Notes: generated by a model not told the origin, from the letters alone. A stretch of DNA of 64,000 bases from Prionace glauca (GCA_037974335.1 CM075729.1:104766799-104830798); one strand, 5' to 3'; shown: positions 1 to 11,965, counted from the stretch's first letter. A program made the numbers and translations.

Positions 1-826
1 ATCTCCAATCACTACTACGTTCCTTTTCCCCTTCTCTTTGCCTATGTCCTGCTGCATCACTGTACCGTGTGCAGTTTGCTCACCAACCTCACCTCCCTCG
101 TCCTCGTCCACGCTGGCAGCAAGAACCTCAAACCTGTTATGCAGATTGAGAGGCTGAGGCCTCCGCTCCCCACCCCCCTTCCTCTGCTCCTCACCCCCCT
201 TCCTCCTCTCAGCAGCCCCCCCTTGTTCCTGACCCTTAGAGTTAGCCAGTGTAGGGGGGGGTGGATGTCACTTGCACCCCATTAACAATGGCACCCTCTC
301 TCCCCCTGATGAGCCTCAGTGTCTGTAGCTCAGAGGCCAGCTCATCCACCTTGAGCTGGAGCTCCTCCAGCAACCTGCACTTACTGCAGACATGGTCACT
401 GGGAAGGACCCTGGGGTCCACCTTTTCCCACATCATACAGAAACCACACATCACATGCCCCTCCATTGTTCACTGTAGCAATGTTGAAAATTTCCGCACA
501 AACTTACGTGGCCCTTTTTCTCCTTATGCCCTTTTTGATCTTAAGCCCTCATACTCACTCTGCTTCCCTCTCACTCCACTGCCCGCTGTCTACACCAGGC
601 CTCCTTTTAAACCTGGCGTTGTTTTAAAGCTTGCTCCCCCACCACTCCCTGCTCTCCACACCCTCAGAATTCTTAAAGCGGTAGATACAAAAAGCCTGCA
701 AAAATGCTTTTAAATGATTTAAACAGTTCTGCAAGGTAAGTTCTTACTACAAAGTGCTTTCAACTTATTTAAACAGGTTTTTAACAGGTAATTTCTTATC
801 TGTCTCTCTCTGCTCCTTCACTAATT
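1..826 (-). mobile_element. CR1-like LINE family A, 5' part (runs off left edge)
   Basis: The 5' end of a LINE on the minus strand. Positions about 467-826 match the 5'UTR of the full copy at 44840-45240. ORF1 starts at 466 with a zinc-finger-like N-terminus (MEGHVMCGFCMMW...VCSKCRLLEEL) and a leucine-rich coiled coil. Compared with the full copy there are about 33 extra bases near 256-290 and a frame change in a C run near 250. The ORF1 sequence then continues toward its esterase domain to the window edge. Confidence 0.85.
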
Positions 827-928
827 GTTGGAATGCAAGGCTTTACAGGTAATCAAGTCTTAAAGGTACAGACAATGTGAGTGGAGAGAGCGTTAAGCAC
901 TGGTTAGAGATGTGTATTGTCTCAAAGA
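826..928 (-). mobile_element. Penelope-like element fragment
   Basis: About 100 bases closely match 40214-40316, the region beside the GIY-YIG end of the Penelope-like copy (shared runs tttacaggtaatca and gatgtgtattgtctc). It sits directly against the 5' end of the family A LINE. Confidence 0.65.
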
Positions 929-1855
929 CTGTAACCAGAGCCTGTTGTGTCGCACTGTCCCGTTGGTTCTCCTGCATGCTCCCGACCTCTCAGCAATTGG
1001 CTGCAGCATCTTGAGAAGCCTGTTGAATCCCTCTGTTGTGCCGACTGTGACTCAGTTGTGGCTCCCTGGGACTCAGCTGTGGCCTGCTGTGTCTCGGCCA
1101 TTGTTTGGAGGCTGTCACGCATGGTAAGGATCCCCTGCCCCAGGCTTTTCAGTGCGGATGCCATCCTTTAAGTGTAGGATTGGGAATGACGGACATCAGG
1201 CAGTAACTGATCTACCTGAAAGCTTTGGGACTGTTCCCAACAGCCTCACAGTCGATCCAACATTGTTGTCAGTCCCTCCTGCATTCCCAGGCTCTGTTGC
1301 TGCATCTCCAGTAACTGAGGGAGAAGTGATCTGAGAGGCCCAGCTTGTAGACTGGGCCAGTTGTGCCTTCACCTCCAGCAGGTCCCCATGTGCCAGAGGC
1401 CTCAGACATTTCTTCCTCTACCAGATGCCTCACCACTTCACCCACTGATGTGAGAGTCTCTGGGATGATGAACTACGAGGTGGAAGCTGACATAAGACTG
1501 TTTCTGACCCTGGAAGTCGCTTCATCTGCTTCCTCTAAGGATTGTTTGGCATTGTCATAGAGAGGATGAGTGGGGTTGGGAGGGGGGAATGGGTGGTGAT
1601 GCCAGATTGGTCCGATGCATGAAGGTTAAGTGTAAGGGAGGGAGAGAAATCTAGGCTGCGTGAATGGTGCAGGTCACCTTCTCTCCCACAAGCTCCAGTA
1701 CCCACTCCTCAAAACGGCTGAGGATATGAATTCTGGGGACACCAACCCCCAGAAGCAATTTGTGTGAGTTACACACAAATTGAGTATTCCAGTGAGTGTG
1801 TTACCATGTTTGTTGTTACCATGGAGAAAAAGCCAAGTCAGCATTTGCAGATAGA
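929..1855. other. Unassigned region
   Basis: No element or exon could be recognised. A minus-strand frame at 922-1164 encodes an 80-residue Gln/Ser/Thr-rich peptide (MASALKSLGQGIL...), which may come from a decayed transposon accessory protein, but this is a guess. The rest shows no long frame or repeat seen elsewhere in the window. Confidence 0.4.
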
Positions 1856-1933
1856 ACATAGAACATTACAGCACAAACAGGCCATTCGGCCCTCGAGTTG
1901 CGCCGATCACATCAACCCCACCAACCTATAGAC

Positions 1934-4900
1934 CTATCTATAACCCCCAATCCCATTAAACCCCATATACTCATCCAGAAGTCTTTTAAAAGACCCCAGC
2001 GAGTTCGCCTCCACCACCGATGACAGCAGCCGATTCCATTCACTCACCACCCTCTGAGTGAAAAACGTACCCCTAACATCACCTCTGTACTTCCCTCCCC
2101 GCACCTTAAATCTGTGTCCTCTCGTAGCGACCATTTCAACCCGGGGAAATAGCCTCTGAGAATCCACCCTATCTATTCCTCTCAACATTTTATAAACTTC
2201 TATCAGGTCGCCTCTCAACCTTCGCCTCTCTAGGGAAAAGAGTCCCAGCTCCCTCAACCTATCTTCATAAGGCATGCCTCCCAGTCCAGGCAACATCCTT
2301 GTAAATCTCCTCTGCACCCTTTCAATAGCTTCTACGTCTTTCCTATAGTGAGGCGACCAGAACTGCGCACAGTACTCCAAATGAGGCCTGACAAGGGTCC
2401 TGTAAAGTTGCAGCATTACCTCCCGACTCCTAAACTCAATCCCTTGATTAATGAAGGCCAGTACACCATCCGCCTTCTTGACCACCTCCTCCACCTGCGA
2501 GGCCGATTTAAGAGTCCTGTGGACCCGGACCCCGAGATCCTTCTGCTCTTCAACGCTACTAAGACTCCTGCCCTTGATAGTGTACTCGTTCATCCCGTTG
2601 GTTCTGCCGAAATGGACGACTACACATTTATCCGCGTTGAAGTCCATCTGCCACTTCTCCGCCCATTCCTGCATCCTATCTATGTCCTGCTGCAACTTTT
2701 GACATCCTTCCAGACCATCCACAACACCACCGACCTTCGTGTCATCAGCGAACTTGCTAACCCATCCCTCCACTTCCTCATCCAGGTCATTTATGAAAAT
2801 GACAAACAGCAAGGGTCCCAGAACAGATCCCTGGGGCACCCCACTGGTGACTGACCTCCATTCCGAAAAAGACCCATCCACAACCACTCTCTGCCTTCTG
2901 CAGGCAAGCCAGTTCTGGATCCACAAGGCCAAAGGCCCTTGGATCCCATGCCCTCTCACCTTCTCAAGAAGTCTTGCATGGGGGACCTTATCAAACGCCT
3001 TGCTGAAGTCCATGTACACTACGTCCACGGCACTTCCTTCGTCAATGTGTTCAGTCACATTATCGAAGAACTCAACTAGGCTCGTAAGGCATGACCTGCC
3101 CTTGACAAATCCATGCTGACTATTCCTGATCATGTCAAACCTCTCCAAATGCTCGTAAATCTTGTCCCTCAGAAGCCTCTCCATCAGCTTACCAACCACT
3201 GAGGTCAGACTCACCGGGCGGTAATTTCCCGGGCTATCTCTGTTCCCTTTCTTGAAAATAGGGACTACATCCGCAATCTTCCAATCTTCCGGAACCTCTC
3301 CCGTCTCCATTGACGACGCAAAGATCTTCGCCAGGGGCTCTGCAATCACTTCCCTCGCCTCCCACAGTATCCTGGGGTACATCCCATCTGGTCCCGGCGA
3401 TTTATCTAATTTGATAGAATTCAAAAGTTCTAACACATCCTCCTCCTTAATGTCCACGTACTCAATCTTTTCCATCTGCTGCAAGTCCATAACAAGATCT
3501 CCCAGATCAGCTTCCACTGTGAATACTGAGGCAAAGTACTCATTAAGCACCTCCGCCATTTCTTCTGGTTCCACACAGACCTTTCCCCCTTCACCTTTTA
3601 TAGGTCCTATCCTTTCCCTTCTCATCCTTTTACGTTTCACATATTTATAGATGGCCTTGGGATTTTCCTTAATCTTACCCGCCAAGGTCTTCTCATGACC
3701 CCTTCTGGCTCTCCTAATTTCCCTTTTAACCTCCTTTCTACAGTCCTTATACTCTTCAAGATCCTTAACCTCTCCTAGTTCCCTGAACCTTTTGTACACC
3801 TTCCTTTTCCTCCTGACTAGGTTCAACACAGCCTTCGTGCACCACGGTTCCCGCGACCTACCAAAACCCCCTTGAATCTTCGGAACATTGTCATGCAGAG
3901 CGCCAGACAAACATTCCTTGAATATCCGCCACCTTCCTTCGGTACTTTTCCCTAAGAACGCCTCCTTCCAGTTTATTTGTCCAAGTAACTTCCTGACTTC
4001 CTCGTATCTCCCCTTACTCCAGACAAACACCTTCCTAGCCTGCCTGATCCTATCTCGTTCCAATGCAATTGTGAAGGAGATGGAATTATGGTCACCATTC
4101 CCAAGATGCTCTCCTACCGAGAGATCCATCACCTGCCCTGGTTCATTCGCCAGTACCAGGTCAAGTACAGCCTCTCCCCTCGTAGGCTAGTCCACATACT
4201 GTGTCAGGAAACCTTCCTGAACACACCTAACAAACTCCTCTCCAGCCAAACCCCATACCCTCGGGATATTCCAGTCGATGTTTGGGAAGTTGAAGTCTCC
4301 CATCACGACAACTCTGTTATTAATACATTTCTCCAGAATCTGGTTCCCTATCTGCACTTCAACTTCCCTGTCACTATTGGGCGGCCTATAGAATACACCC
4401 AGCAAAGTTTTCGACCCTTTGCTGTTCGTAACTTCCACCCACAGAGACTCTGTAGAAAGTCCCTCCACGGCATCCTCTTTCTCTGCAGCCATGACACTGT
4501 CCCTGATTAACAGTGCCACTCCACCACCTCTTCTGCCAACCTCCCTGTCCTTCCTGAAGCATCTGAAACCTGGCACCTGAAGTACCCAGTCCTGTCCCTG
4601 AGACATCCAAGTCTCCATAATGGCCACCACATCACATTCCCAAGCAGCTATCCACGCCCTAAGCTCATCTACCTTATTTACTATACTCCTTGCATTAAAA
4701 TATATACACTTCAGCCCCTCAGTCTGGGCATTTCCCTTCTCCACCCCCTGTCTAACCTCCCTCCCATATTGCCTGCGGTCCTCCCCTACCTTTAAAGTAT
4801 TAAAGTACATGCATTTCAAACCCTGCTCCGCCCCACCCCCACTACGCCGTGCCTTGCATTCCCCATCTATGCCCCCCTCACTTTCACCCCCTCTGCTCAA
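1934..4900 (-). pseudogene. CR1 LINE (family B) ORF2: endonuclease plus reverse transcriptase
   Basis: A frame of about 989 codons interrupted by a single in-frame TAG (4187-4189, after the QYVD residues). The N-terminal part is an APE-type endonuclease: IYFNARSIVNKVDEL, AIMETWMS, VVMGDFNFPNIDW and the NGDHNSISF box. The reverse transcriptase follows with NYRPVSLTSVVGKLMERLL, MDFSKAFDKVPH, GVPQGSVLGPLLF and the catalytic KFADDTKVGG. The C-terminus carries the CR1 region ending in FTQRVVSEWNRL. All catalytic motifs seen are intact. The frame's first codon at 4900 is TTG, so the true start may be an internal ATG. The stop makes this copy probably non-autonomous. Confidence 0.92.
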
Positions 4901-4920
4901 GATCCCACCCCCCCTCCAAA

Positions 4921-5793
4921 TCAGTTTAAACCTCCCCGCATAGCCTTTGCAAATTTACCCCTCAGGATATTGATTCCCCTCTGGTTCAGGTGTAGACCAT
5001 CACTCATATAGAGGTCCCACCTTCCCCAGAATGAGCCCCAATTGCTCAAGTAACTGAGCCCCTCCCTCCTGCACCATCCCCTCAGCCACGAGTTCAAACT
5101 TTCCCTCTCTCTATTCCTCTCTAAACTATCCCGTGGCACAGGCAAGAGTCCGGATATAACTACTCTTCCAGACTTAGCCTTTAGTTTCCACCCCAACTCC
5201 ATAAATCTTTGCTTAATATCCCCTTCCCTTAATCTCCCTATGTCATGTGTCCCCACATGAACTATAACTTGGGGTTGATCTCCCTCTCCCCTAAGAGTCC
5301 TGAATACCCTGTCCGATACATCCCGGACCCCAGCCCCTGGTAGGCAACACACCAGTCCTGAGTCCCTACCCTTACCTCCGACTCTCCTATCCGTCCCCTT
5401 AACTGTGGAGTCCCCAATCACGAGGCCCAACCTCTTACCCTTAATCACCTGAGGTTTCCCAATAGGCTCACCCCCAGAGACCTGCTCCCTTTGACTATCC
5501 CCAGTTGATTCCTCCTCAACTGTAGCCTCCAGGACCGAAAACCTATTTTGGAGGGGAACAGCCCCAGGGGATTGACCCCCCAACTGCTTCTTTCCCCTCT
5601 TCCTGGCAGTGACCCAAGACTCATTTCTAGGAGTAACTATCTCCTTATAACTCCTTTCTATGTCCTCCTCCACTTTCCGGATTATGCGGAGCTCCTCTAA
5701 TTCCACCTCCAGCTCCTTTACACGCTCCTCCAGAAACTGCAATCTTACACACTTCCGACAAGTAAAATTACCTGAAACACTGTTGGACTCCAA
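4921..5793 (-). CDS. CR1 LINE (family B) ORF1 protein with SGNH esterase domain
   Basis: Complete 290-residue frame. Residues 10-45 hold a CxxC pair (FTCRKCVRL) followed by a Glu/Leu-rich coiled coil. Residues about 120-290 form a GDSL/SGNH-type esterase as in CR1 ORF1 proteins: nucleophile serine in LVIGDSTVKG, block III as VHVGTHDIG (usual GTND, so Asn is replaced by His), and the Asp/His pair in SDGLHLNQRG. CR1 ORF1 proteins are thought to bind RNA and lipids during retrotransposition. The start was chosen as the first ATG, upstream of the CxxC motif. ORF2 begins about 20 bases after its stop. It is transposon-encoded, not a host gene. Confidence 0.9.
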   Translation of the reverse strand: MESNSVSGNFTCRKCVRLQFLEERVKELEVELEELRIIRKVEEDIERSYKEIVTPRNESWVTARKRGKKQLGGQSPGAVPLQNRFSVLEATVEEESTGDSQREQVSGGEPIGKPQVIKGKRLGLVIGDSTVKGTDRRVGGKGRDSGLVCCLPGAGVRDVSDRVFRTLRGEGDQPQVIVHVGTHDIGRLREGDIKQRFMELGWKLKAKSGRVVISGLLPVPRDSLERNRERESLNSWLRGWCRREGLSYLSNWGSFWGRWDLYMSDGLHLNQRGINILRGKFAKAMRGGLN

Positions 5794-5842
5794 AAAACTA
5801 CAAGTACCGGCAAGCGCCCTAGTGACGACTTCCGGTTTCTAA

Positions 5843-6324
5843 CTAATTTTAAGATGTGCTGATGGGGGAGGGGGCAGCGGGATGATGGGAGAATTGTGCC
5901 TCTGTGATGATTGGGGGGCAGGGAAGAGAGAGGGTCATGTCACTCAGTGTTCGGGGTAAGGGGATCAGTAATGCAGGGTGGTGGGGGCTTCCCCGATGTC
6001 CATGGGGGATGGGGATGGGGGATGCTGTATCTGACTCAGGGGTGTTCTATCAGGAGAGCTGCTGTTCATTCGCTTTTTCTGCACATGCGCAGTTTGTTGT
6101 TCCGATCTGAGCTGCAGGGTGTCTGGGGAATTAAGCCCCACCCACTGCCTCTATTGGCTAGAAATGGCCCAAATTTTCAATGTCTAAGTCTGTAAAATTG
6201 GGTGTAAAAACTTGTCCAATAAATGGATCTGGAACTCTCCCATTTTGACACGAGCTGGAAAGTTAGAAGTTTTCTTGTAAAATTCTGCCCCATGTGTCTT
6301 CAAAACATAGCTTCTCACTTATTG
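5843..6324. other. Unassigned region
   Basis: G-rich, then AT-rich DNA with no reading frame or repeat that I recognise. The end (aattctgcccca) resembles the end of an interspersed repeat, but no second copy was found here. Confidence 0.4.
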
Positions 6325-6560
6325 TTGTCATCTACAGATTTTGCTACCATATCCTCACTTCCCTCACCTAAGTCATCCATATATATTGTAAACAGTTAAG
6401 GCCCCAGCACAGGGACTGTGGGATTCCATCTGTCACCCCTTCCAATTGGAAAAAGACAAATGTATGCATGCTTTATGTTTGTGCCAGTTTATCAAAAGGA
6501 GTCGACAGGTTCTCCTAGCTGTCGGACATGTTATAAATGTAGCACTTTCAAGGATTTTGT
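6325..6560 (-). mobile_element. CR1 LINE fragment (reverse transcriptase part)
   Basis: The run gctaccatatcctcact ... tatattgtaaacagttaaggccccagcacaggga matches the CR1 RT region around FADD in the minus orientation (compare 16910-16990). It is short and decayed, with no usable frame. Confidence 0.65.
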
Positions 6561-7089
6561 TACTTCTGAGGTTAAAATAAGCATGAAATGATCTTAAAAT
6601 GTCATCAAATTTTGCAGACAATTCATTGATTTGTTGTCTAGCTATTATATTGTTACACCTACCAAATAAAGCAGTGTGTGCTTATCCAGACTGGAAGCAA
6701 TCATGTATCTAAGGAATCTCTTTCACCAGAATCCCCAGTTTTGTGATTAGTCTGGGCCTTGGATTAGTTCTAATTGATCTGGAAGAGTGGATTTCGAATT
6801 CATGGTTAACATTTTTAAAAGCCATTTCAGCTTTTAAAGAACTGTGAAAATCTAAGATTGCATAATTGCATGCTTCTTCTCAAAGTGTTATTCAACACTT
6901 GGTGTTGCTGGGTTTCCACAATAATGACATTCATGGTCCCAGCATTTATATATTTTTAACAATGTCTGCTTGTGTCTATGAGTTAGGTTCGTGGTTTGGT
7001 GTGTGATGCTAATGTAACTTTTCTTAAAGTTTTTTAAAACTATGTTCTCTACAGTTAAGCAGCTTTGGTTTCTTTTCATTGTTGCTGAA
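6561..7089. other. Unassigned AT-rich region
   Basis: No coding potential, splice-bounded exon or repeat could be supported. Confidence 0.4.
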
Positions 7090-7870
7090 CTCTCTACGAG
7101 AACATTGCTGCTTCAATGGCTTAAATGGGGTTTTGTTTATTTTTAATCTGGACTTAATGCACTGATTTGGAATTTGGGACTGGTGCTGCTCACATGTTTT
7201 GGAGTTTTTTTCACAGTGAATTTAAGGTTTCACTTTAATTTTGGTTGCTGTTTCAGTTGGAAGATATTTGGACATCAGACTGAAAAGCCGTGTTTTTTTT
7301 CTCTCTCTCTGGTTTTGGAAATTCTGCTGGCTAGCTAGAAGCAAGGCTTCTTACCTTCCTGGTGTGAAAATTCTGCTCTTGGTGGTTTGCTAGCTAATAC
7401 CTAGAGTCCTCCTCTCTCTAGCTCCCTGGTATTTTGGGAAGCTGTTTTGACTTCAAGTTTGTCTGTGTGTGTATCAAGATAACTGCAGCATCCATTCAAA
7501 GGACTAAGTTCCAGCATCACGTGAGCATTTATATTTTCTGTGCTAAACCTGTGGCGAGGATTTTGTTTATGGGATTTGTTTGGTAGCTCTTTAGGTTTAC
7601 ATAATATCATAGGTTTTTTTTCCTTGTTTGTAATTGGTAAACACTATTGCTAATTTTCTTTCTATACATATTAATTATATTCTTAATTAAACTTTGTTTG
7701 ATAAAAGCTCCCTAATGTATCACTTAAATCATACCTGAAGTGAAACATCTCATGCTTACTGTAGCTAACTTCAAATTGTAAAACTTATGATCCAGGCAGA
7801 CTTCATAAAACACTCTGGAGTTTTTGATTTGAATTATAATAGGCACTATGCTCTTGGATCTGGGAAGCAT
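7090..7870 (+). repeat. Repeat R1 (LTR-like), copy 1
   Basis: One of three dispersed copies sharing features in the same order: a block with attctgct...ggtggtttgctagc, then aaaggactaag..cagca, then tgtaattggtaaa, an AATAAA-type signal, tttgataaaagctcc, and an end tcataaaacactctggag. The full repeat seems to start TGTGATGATACTG and end near ACA, with a polyadenylation signal, as in a solo long terminal repeat of an endogenous retrovirus-like element. No internal coding region was seen. Old and decayed. Confidence 0.6.
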
Positions 7871-8639
7871 CGAATCCTGGTATTTGCTGGGTTTTTAAAG
7901 CCACCTACTTGATAACAATTAATTTTAATTAATTATCTTTTTCTTTGCTCAGAGTGTGCTTAGCTGCAAAGTGTTTAGTTGCCAACTTGGGAATTGGTTT
8001 TGTCAGACAGCAATTTAAGCAGCAGGAGTTAACTTTTCTCAGGATTTGTGTTGTCCCGGAATTTTAAATTTATAAATGGCCCTTGCTAGATCTGCTGATT
8101 CTGCAGTTAGTATTGAAGCTGGACTTCTGTAGGATTCAATGGAGTCTTCTGGTGCAATGAACAATTTAATTTCTGCCTTTAGCTTCCAAACCTTTCTTGG
8201 AGTTTCTCTCTGGCAATTTCTTTCTGCACCTTTGCCTCTTGACAATTTCTTCAGAAATTGGATTTTTCTTCAATTTTTCCAAGATTTTAATTTACTCCTG
8301 CAAGGATGTGAGTTGTTCCATTCATGGCTACCATGTTGTAAGGTGTTGGGCAAAGTTTGATTTGTTTTAAGGTATTCATAGTCTTCGGTCGCTCAACAGC
8401 AAATATGTACTACTATAAACTATATACTCTGCACATTAAAGGGTTCAATCTAGGAGCTGTCTTCAAGCTTGCTTCTACATTGACCCCATGTGCAGGTGCT
8501 ATGTTCTCTTACATCACTCTGTGGCTGGTACTGTACTCATTTCCACATTAAGCCCTTATTCCCCAGAATCCCAGATTCTTATACTCCCATTGAAAACTAG
8601 GCAAACTGAGGGAATGTGCAAATAATATTATTAATAATC
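7871..8639. other. Unassigned region
   Basis: AT-rich DNA without recognisable repeats or exons. The frames present (60-73 residues) look like chance. Confidence 0.4.
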
Positions 8640-8738
8640 AATCACTACATATGCACATGCAAAAGAGGAGCAGAAGTAGGCTATTTAGCTCCTCAAGACT
8701 GTGCCACCATTTGATAAGATTATGGTTGATCTGATTAT
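8640..8738 (-). mobile_element. CR1 LINE 3' end fragment
   Basis: About 100 bases of the conserved CR1 tail in minus orientation (gaggagcagaagtaggctatttagctcc ... ccaccatttgataagattatgg). It adjoins the 3'UTR-like copy. Confidence 0.7.
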
Positions 8739-8740
8739 TT

Positions 8741-8991
8741 TTTTACAACTTTGTACAAGTTTTAATAAAATCTGTGATACTAGAAACATTTTCATGCATT
8801 AACATTGTTCATGTAGTACAAGAACAGGAGATGTTACATTTCTAACAAATTAGTCCATCTTAAAAAACGATTTTAAAAACGATCATCAATCCTAAGACAT
8901 AATTGTATCAAGAATGAATCAATGCTCCATGTGTTCAGAAATTAGTTTCAGTTTCAGGCAGCTTCATAAGGAGTGCTGAGAGCACACAATG
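8741..8991 (-). repeat. Second copy of the class II alpha 3'UTR-like sequence
   Basis: This stretch aligns in the same direction with about 15580-15835, sharing long runs such as gacataattgtatcaagaat and attagtttcagtttc with scattered changes. It keeps the ATTAAA signal (8761-8766). Similarity stops at 8991, before the part of the other copy that holds the splice acceptor, and a CR1 fragment begins soon after. It is probably a remnant of a duplicated class II alpha 3' end; an interspersed repeat is the alternative. Confidence 0.55.
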
Positions 8992-9055
8992 TAAATCCCT
9001 GCCAAATCCCTTTCCTGTGGCTGACTTGAATCTGGAGACATCTGGTCCCCGCCAT

Positions 9056-9478
9056 AAGGTCATAGAGGTTTACAACATGGAAACAGGCCCTTCAGCCCAA
9101 GTTGTCCACGCTGCCCATTTTTTTAAACCCCTAAACCAATTCCATATTTGGCCCATATCCCTCTATACCCATTGTATCCATGCAACTATCTAAATGCTTG
9201 TAAAAAGGTGAAATTGTACCCACCTCTACTACTACTTCTGGCAGCTTGTTCCAGTCACTCACCACCCTCTGTGTGAAATAATTGCCCCTCTGAACACTTT
9301 TGTATCTCTCGCTTCTTTGCCCTCTAGTTTTAGACTCCCCTGCCTTTGGGGAAAGATTTTGACTATCTAGTTGATCTGTGCCCCTCATTATTTTATAGGC
9401 CTCAATAAGATCACTCCTCAGCCTTCTATGCTCCAGAGAAAAAAGTCCCAGTCTGTCCCAGCCAATGGCCTTCATTTC
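9056..9478 (-). mobile_element. CR1 LINE 3' fragment (family D)
   Basis: The 3' tail (acatggaaacaggcccttcagccc) and ORF2 C-terminus on the minus strand, encoding RLGLFSLEHRRLRSDLIEAYKIM and NYFTQRVVSDWNKLP. The tail differs from families A and B. 5'-truncated and decayed. Confidence 0.8.
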
Positions 9479-9559
9479 ATTTCCGTCTGGTTTTGGGACT
9501 TGCATGCAAGGTATGTGAGTTAAAATCTCTTTAGCTTCATGGTGTTGAGGTTAGCAAGC

Positions 9560-11965
9560 AAGAACTAATGTGGAGGGAGAGTGGGGATGAGACCGATAGC
9601 TCAGTTAGGCACTAGGATTGGGAGCGAGTTGGGTGACAGGGTAAGATTGGATGAGAGGAAAATCATCCGAGAGAAGCAGGATCCGAGTGGGCCTGGAGGT
9701 CTGGAGTGCGTCTGTTTTAATGTGAGGAGCGTAACGGGTAAAACGGATGAACTTAAGGCCTTAATGTTTGCAAGGAATATAGATGTGGTGGCAGTGACAG
9801 AGACATGGTTAAAGGAAGGGCAGCTAAATATTCCTGGGTATAAGTGTTTCAGGCATGATAGGGGAGGGTCGAAAAGAGGAGGGGGAGTGGCATTGTTAGG
9901 GAGCAGATCACAGCGGTGCAGAGGGAGGATAATATAGAAGAGTTAGGGATTGAGTCACTGTGGGTGGAGTTGAGGAATAAGAAGGGAGTGATTACTATGC
10001 TAGGGGTGTATTACAAACCACCCAACAGCCCACGGGCAGTGGAAGAAGGCATATGTAAAGACATTCTGGATAGGTGCAGAAAGAATAGGGTTGTTGTAGT
10101 GGGAGATTTTAATCTCCCTGGGGTGGATTGGAAGGTGCCTAGAGCTGGGGGTTCAGATGGGGAGGAATTTGTAAAATGTGTACTGGAAGGGTCCTTGGAG
10201 CAGTACGTAACTAGCCTGACTCAGGAGGGGGCTATACTGGATTTAGTTCTCGGTAATGAGCCGGGTCAGGTGGTTGAGGTTGCGGTAGGCGAACATGTGG
10301 CTAACAGTGACCACGACTCTGTCTACTTTAGGATATGAATGGAAAAAGATGAGTGCTGTCCTAAGGGGAGGGTGCTAAATTGGGGGAAGGCGAGCTCCGC
10401 CGGATTAGGCAGGAGCTTAGGGATACTGATTGGGAGAGGTTGTTTAGGGTAAGTCCACGTTCGGCATGTGGGAGACTTTTAAGGGAAAACTGAAAAGGTT
10501 GCAGGAAAGACATGTGCCGGTTAAGAGGAAGGATGGGAAAAGTAAGATTAGAGAGCTGTGGATTACAAGGGATATTGAGGACTTGGTCAGGAAGAAAACA
10601 GAGGCGTATGTTAGGTCTAAGCAACTGGAAACAGAGGGAGTATTGGAGGAATAGAGAGAGAGTAGGAGGGAGCTAAAACAGGGAGTTAGAAGGGCAAAAA
10701 GGGGGCATGAAATGGCTTTGGCAAACAGGATTAAGGAAAATCCAAAGGCATTTTACTCCTATGTTAGGAATAAAAGGGTGGTTAGAGGAAGAATCGGTCC
10801 TTTTAGGGACAGAGGAGGGGAATTGTGCTTAGAGAGAGAGGGAATGGGGGAGATCCTGAATGAATACTTTGCGTCAGTGTTCACGAAGGAGAGGGACTTG
10901 TTGTCCGGTACTGTCTTGGAGGGAGCTGTAGACCAGTCAAAGGAAATGTCCATTACAAGGGAGGAAGTATTAGGGTATTAGGGTATTAAAACTGATAAAT
11001 CTCCAGGGCCCGATGGCATTTATCCTAGGCTGTTTAGGGAGGCGAGAGATGAAATTGCTGGGCTTCCGACGCAAATCTTTGTCTCTTCTTTGGACTCAGG
11101 TGAGGTCCCAGAGGACTGGAGGATAGCGAACGTGGTACCGTTGTTTAAAAAGGGTAGTAGGGATAACCCGGGTAATTATAGGCTGGTGAGTTTGACGTCA
11201 ATGGTAGGGAAGTTGTTGGAAAGGATTCTTAGAGATAGGATGTATACACATTTAGAGCGTTGCGATCTGATTAGGGATACACAGCATGGCTTTGTAAAGG
11301 GGAGGTCGTGCCTTATGAATCTGGTAGAATTTTTTGAGGAGGTGACAAAAACAGTCGACGAAGGACGAGCCGTTGATGTCGTCTGTATGGATTTCAGTAA
11401 GGCGTTTGACAAAGTCCCTCATGGTAGGTTGGTGAAAAAGGTTAAGGCTCATAGGATGCAAGGACAGGTGTCTAGATGGATTGATAACTGGCTTGGGAAC
11501 AGGAGACAGAGAGTAGTAGTGGAAGGGTCTTTCTCCAGCTGGAGATCTGTAACTAGTGGTGTGCCGCAGGACTCAGTACTGGGGCCTCTTCTATCTAATA
11601 TATATAAATGACTTGGAAGAGGGAGTACGTGGTGTTTGCAGCAAGTTTGCAGATGACACAAAGAAGGCTGGACTTGCAGACAGTGAGGACCAGTGTCAGG
11701 CAACACAGCAGGACATAGATAGGCTGGTATGTTGGGCAGAGAAATGGCAGATGGAATTTAATCCTGATAAATGCGAGGTGATGCATTTTGGAAGAAATAA
11801 TGTCGGGGGGAGTTATCTGATAAAGAGTAGACCTATTAAGAATATAGAAGTGCAGAGGGACCTGGGGGTGCAAGTGCACAAGTCTTTGAAGGTGGCAGTA
11901 CAGGTGGCGAACGTTGCGAAGAAGGCTAATGGTATGCTAGCCTTTATAGGAAGGGGTATAGAGTA
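9560..11965 (+). mobile_element. CR1-clade LINE, family C, 5' and middle part
   Basis: ORF2 of a CR1 LINE beginning near 9581 without ORF1. Endonuclease motifs: CVCFNVRSVTGKTDEL, VAVTETWLKEG, VVVGDFNLPGVDW and SDHDSVYF. The reverse transcriptase has NYRLVSLTSMVGKLLERIL, MDFSKAFDKVPHGRL, GVPQDSVLGPL and KFADDTKKAG. Several frame changes (for example near 9905 and 11590) and stops (10336) make it non-functional. It is cut at 11965 by a family A copy and resumes near 13203. Confidence 0.88.

Larger units (their letters stand above)
1856..5842 (-). mobile_element. Nearly full-length CR1-clade LINE, family B
   Basis: A roughly 4-kb non-LTR retrotransposon on the minus strand with a short 5' leader, a complete ORF1, ORF2 and a 3' tail. 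The 3' end reads gaatggcctgtttgtgctgtaatgttctatgttcta. ORF1 is open throughout; ORF2 has one in-frame stop. The tail type is shared with the fragments at 32585-33135 and 39398-39716. High coding integrity suggests a fairly recent insertion. It lies outside the identified exons of the class II gene, beyond its likely 3' end. Confidence 0.92.

Noticed and set aside
2348-3650. Plus-strand frames of 80-170 residues inside the family B LINE
   Set aside because: They are antisense shadows of the ORF2 coding frame; no independent motif.
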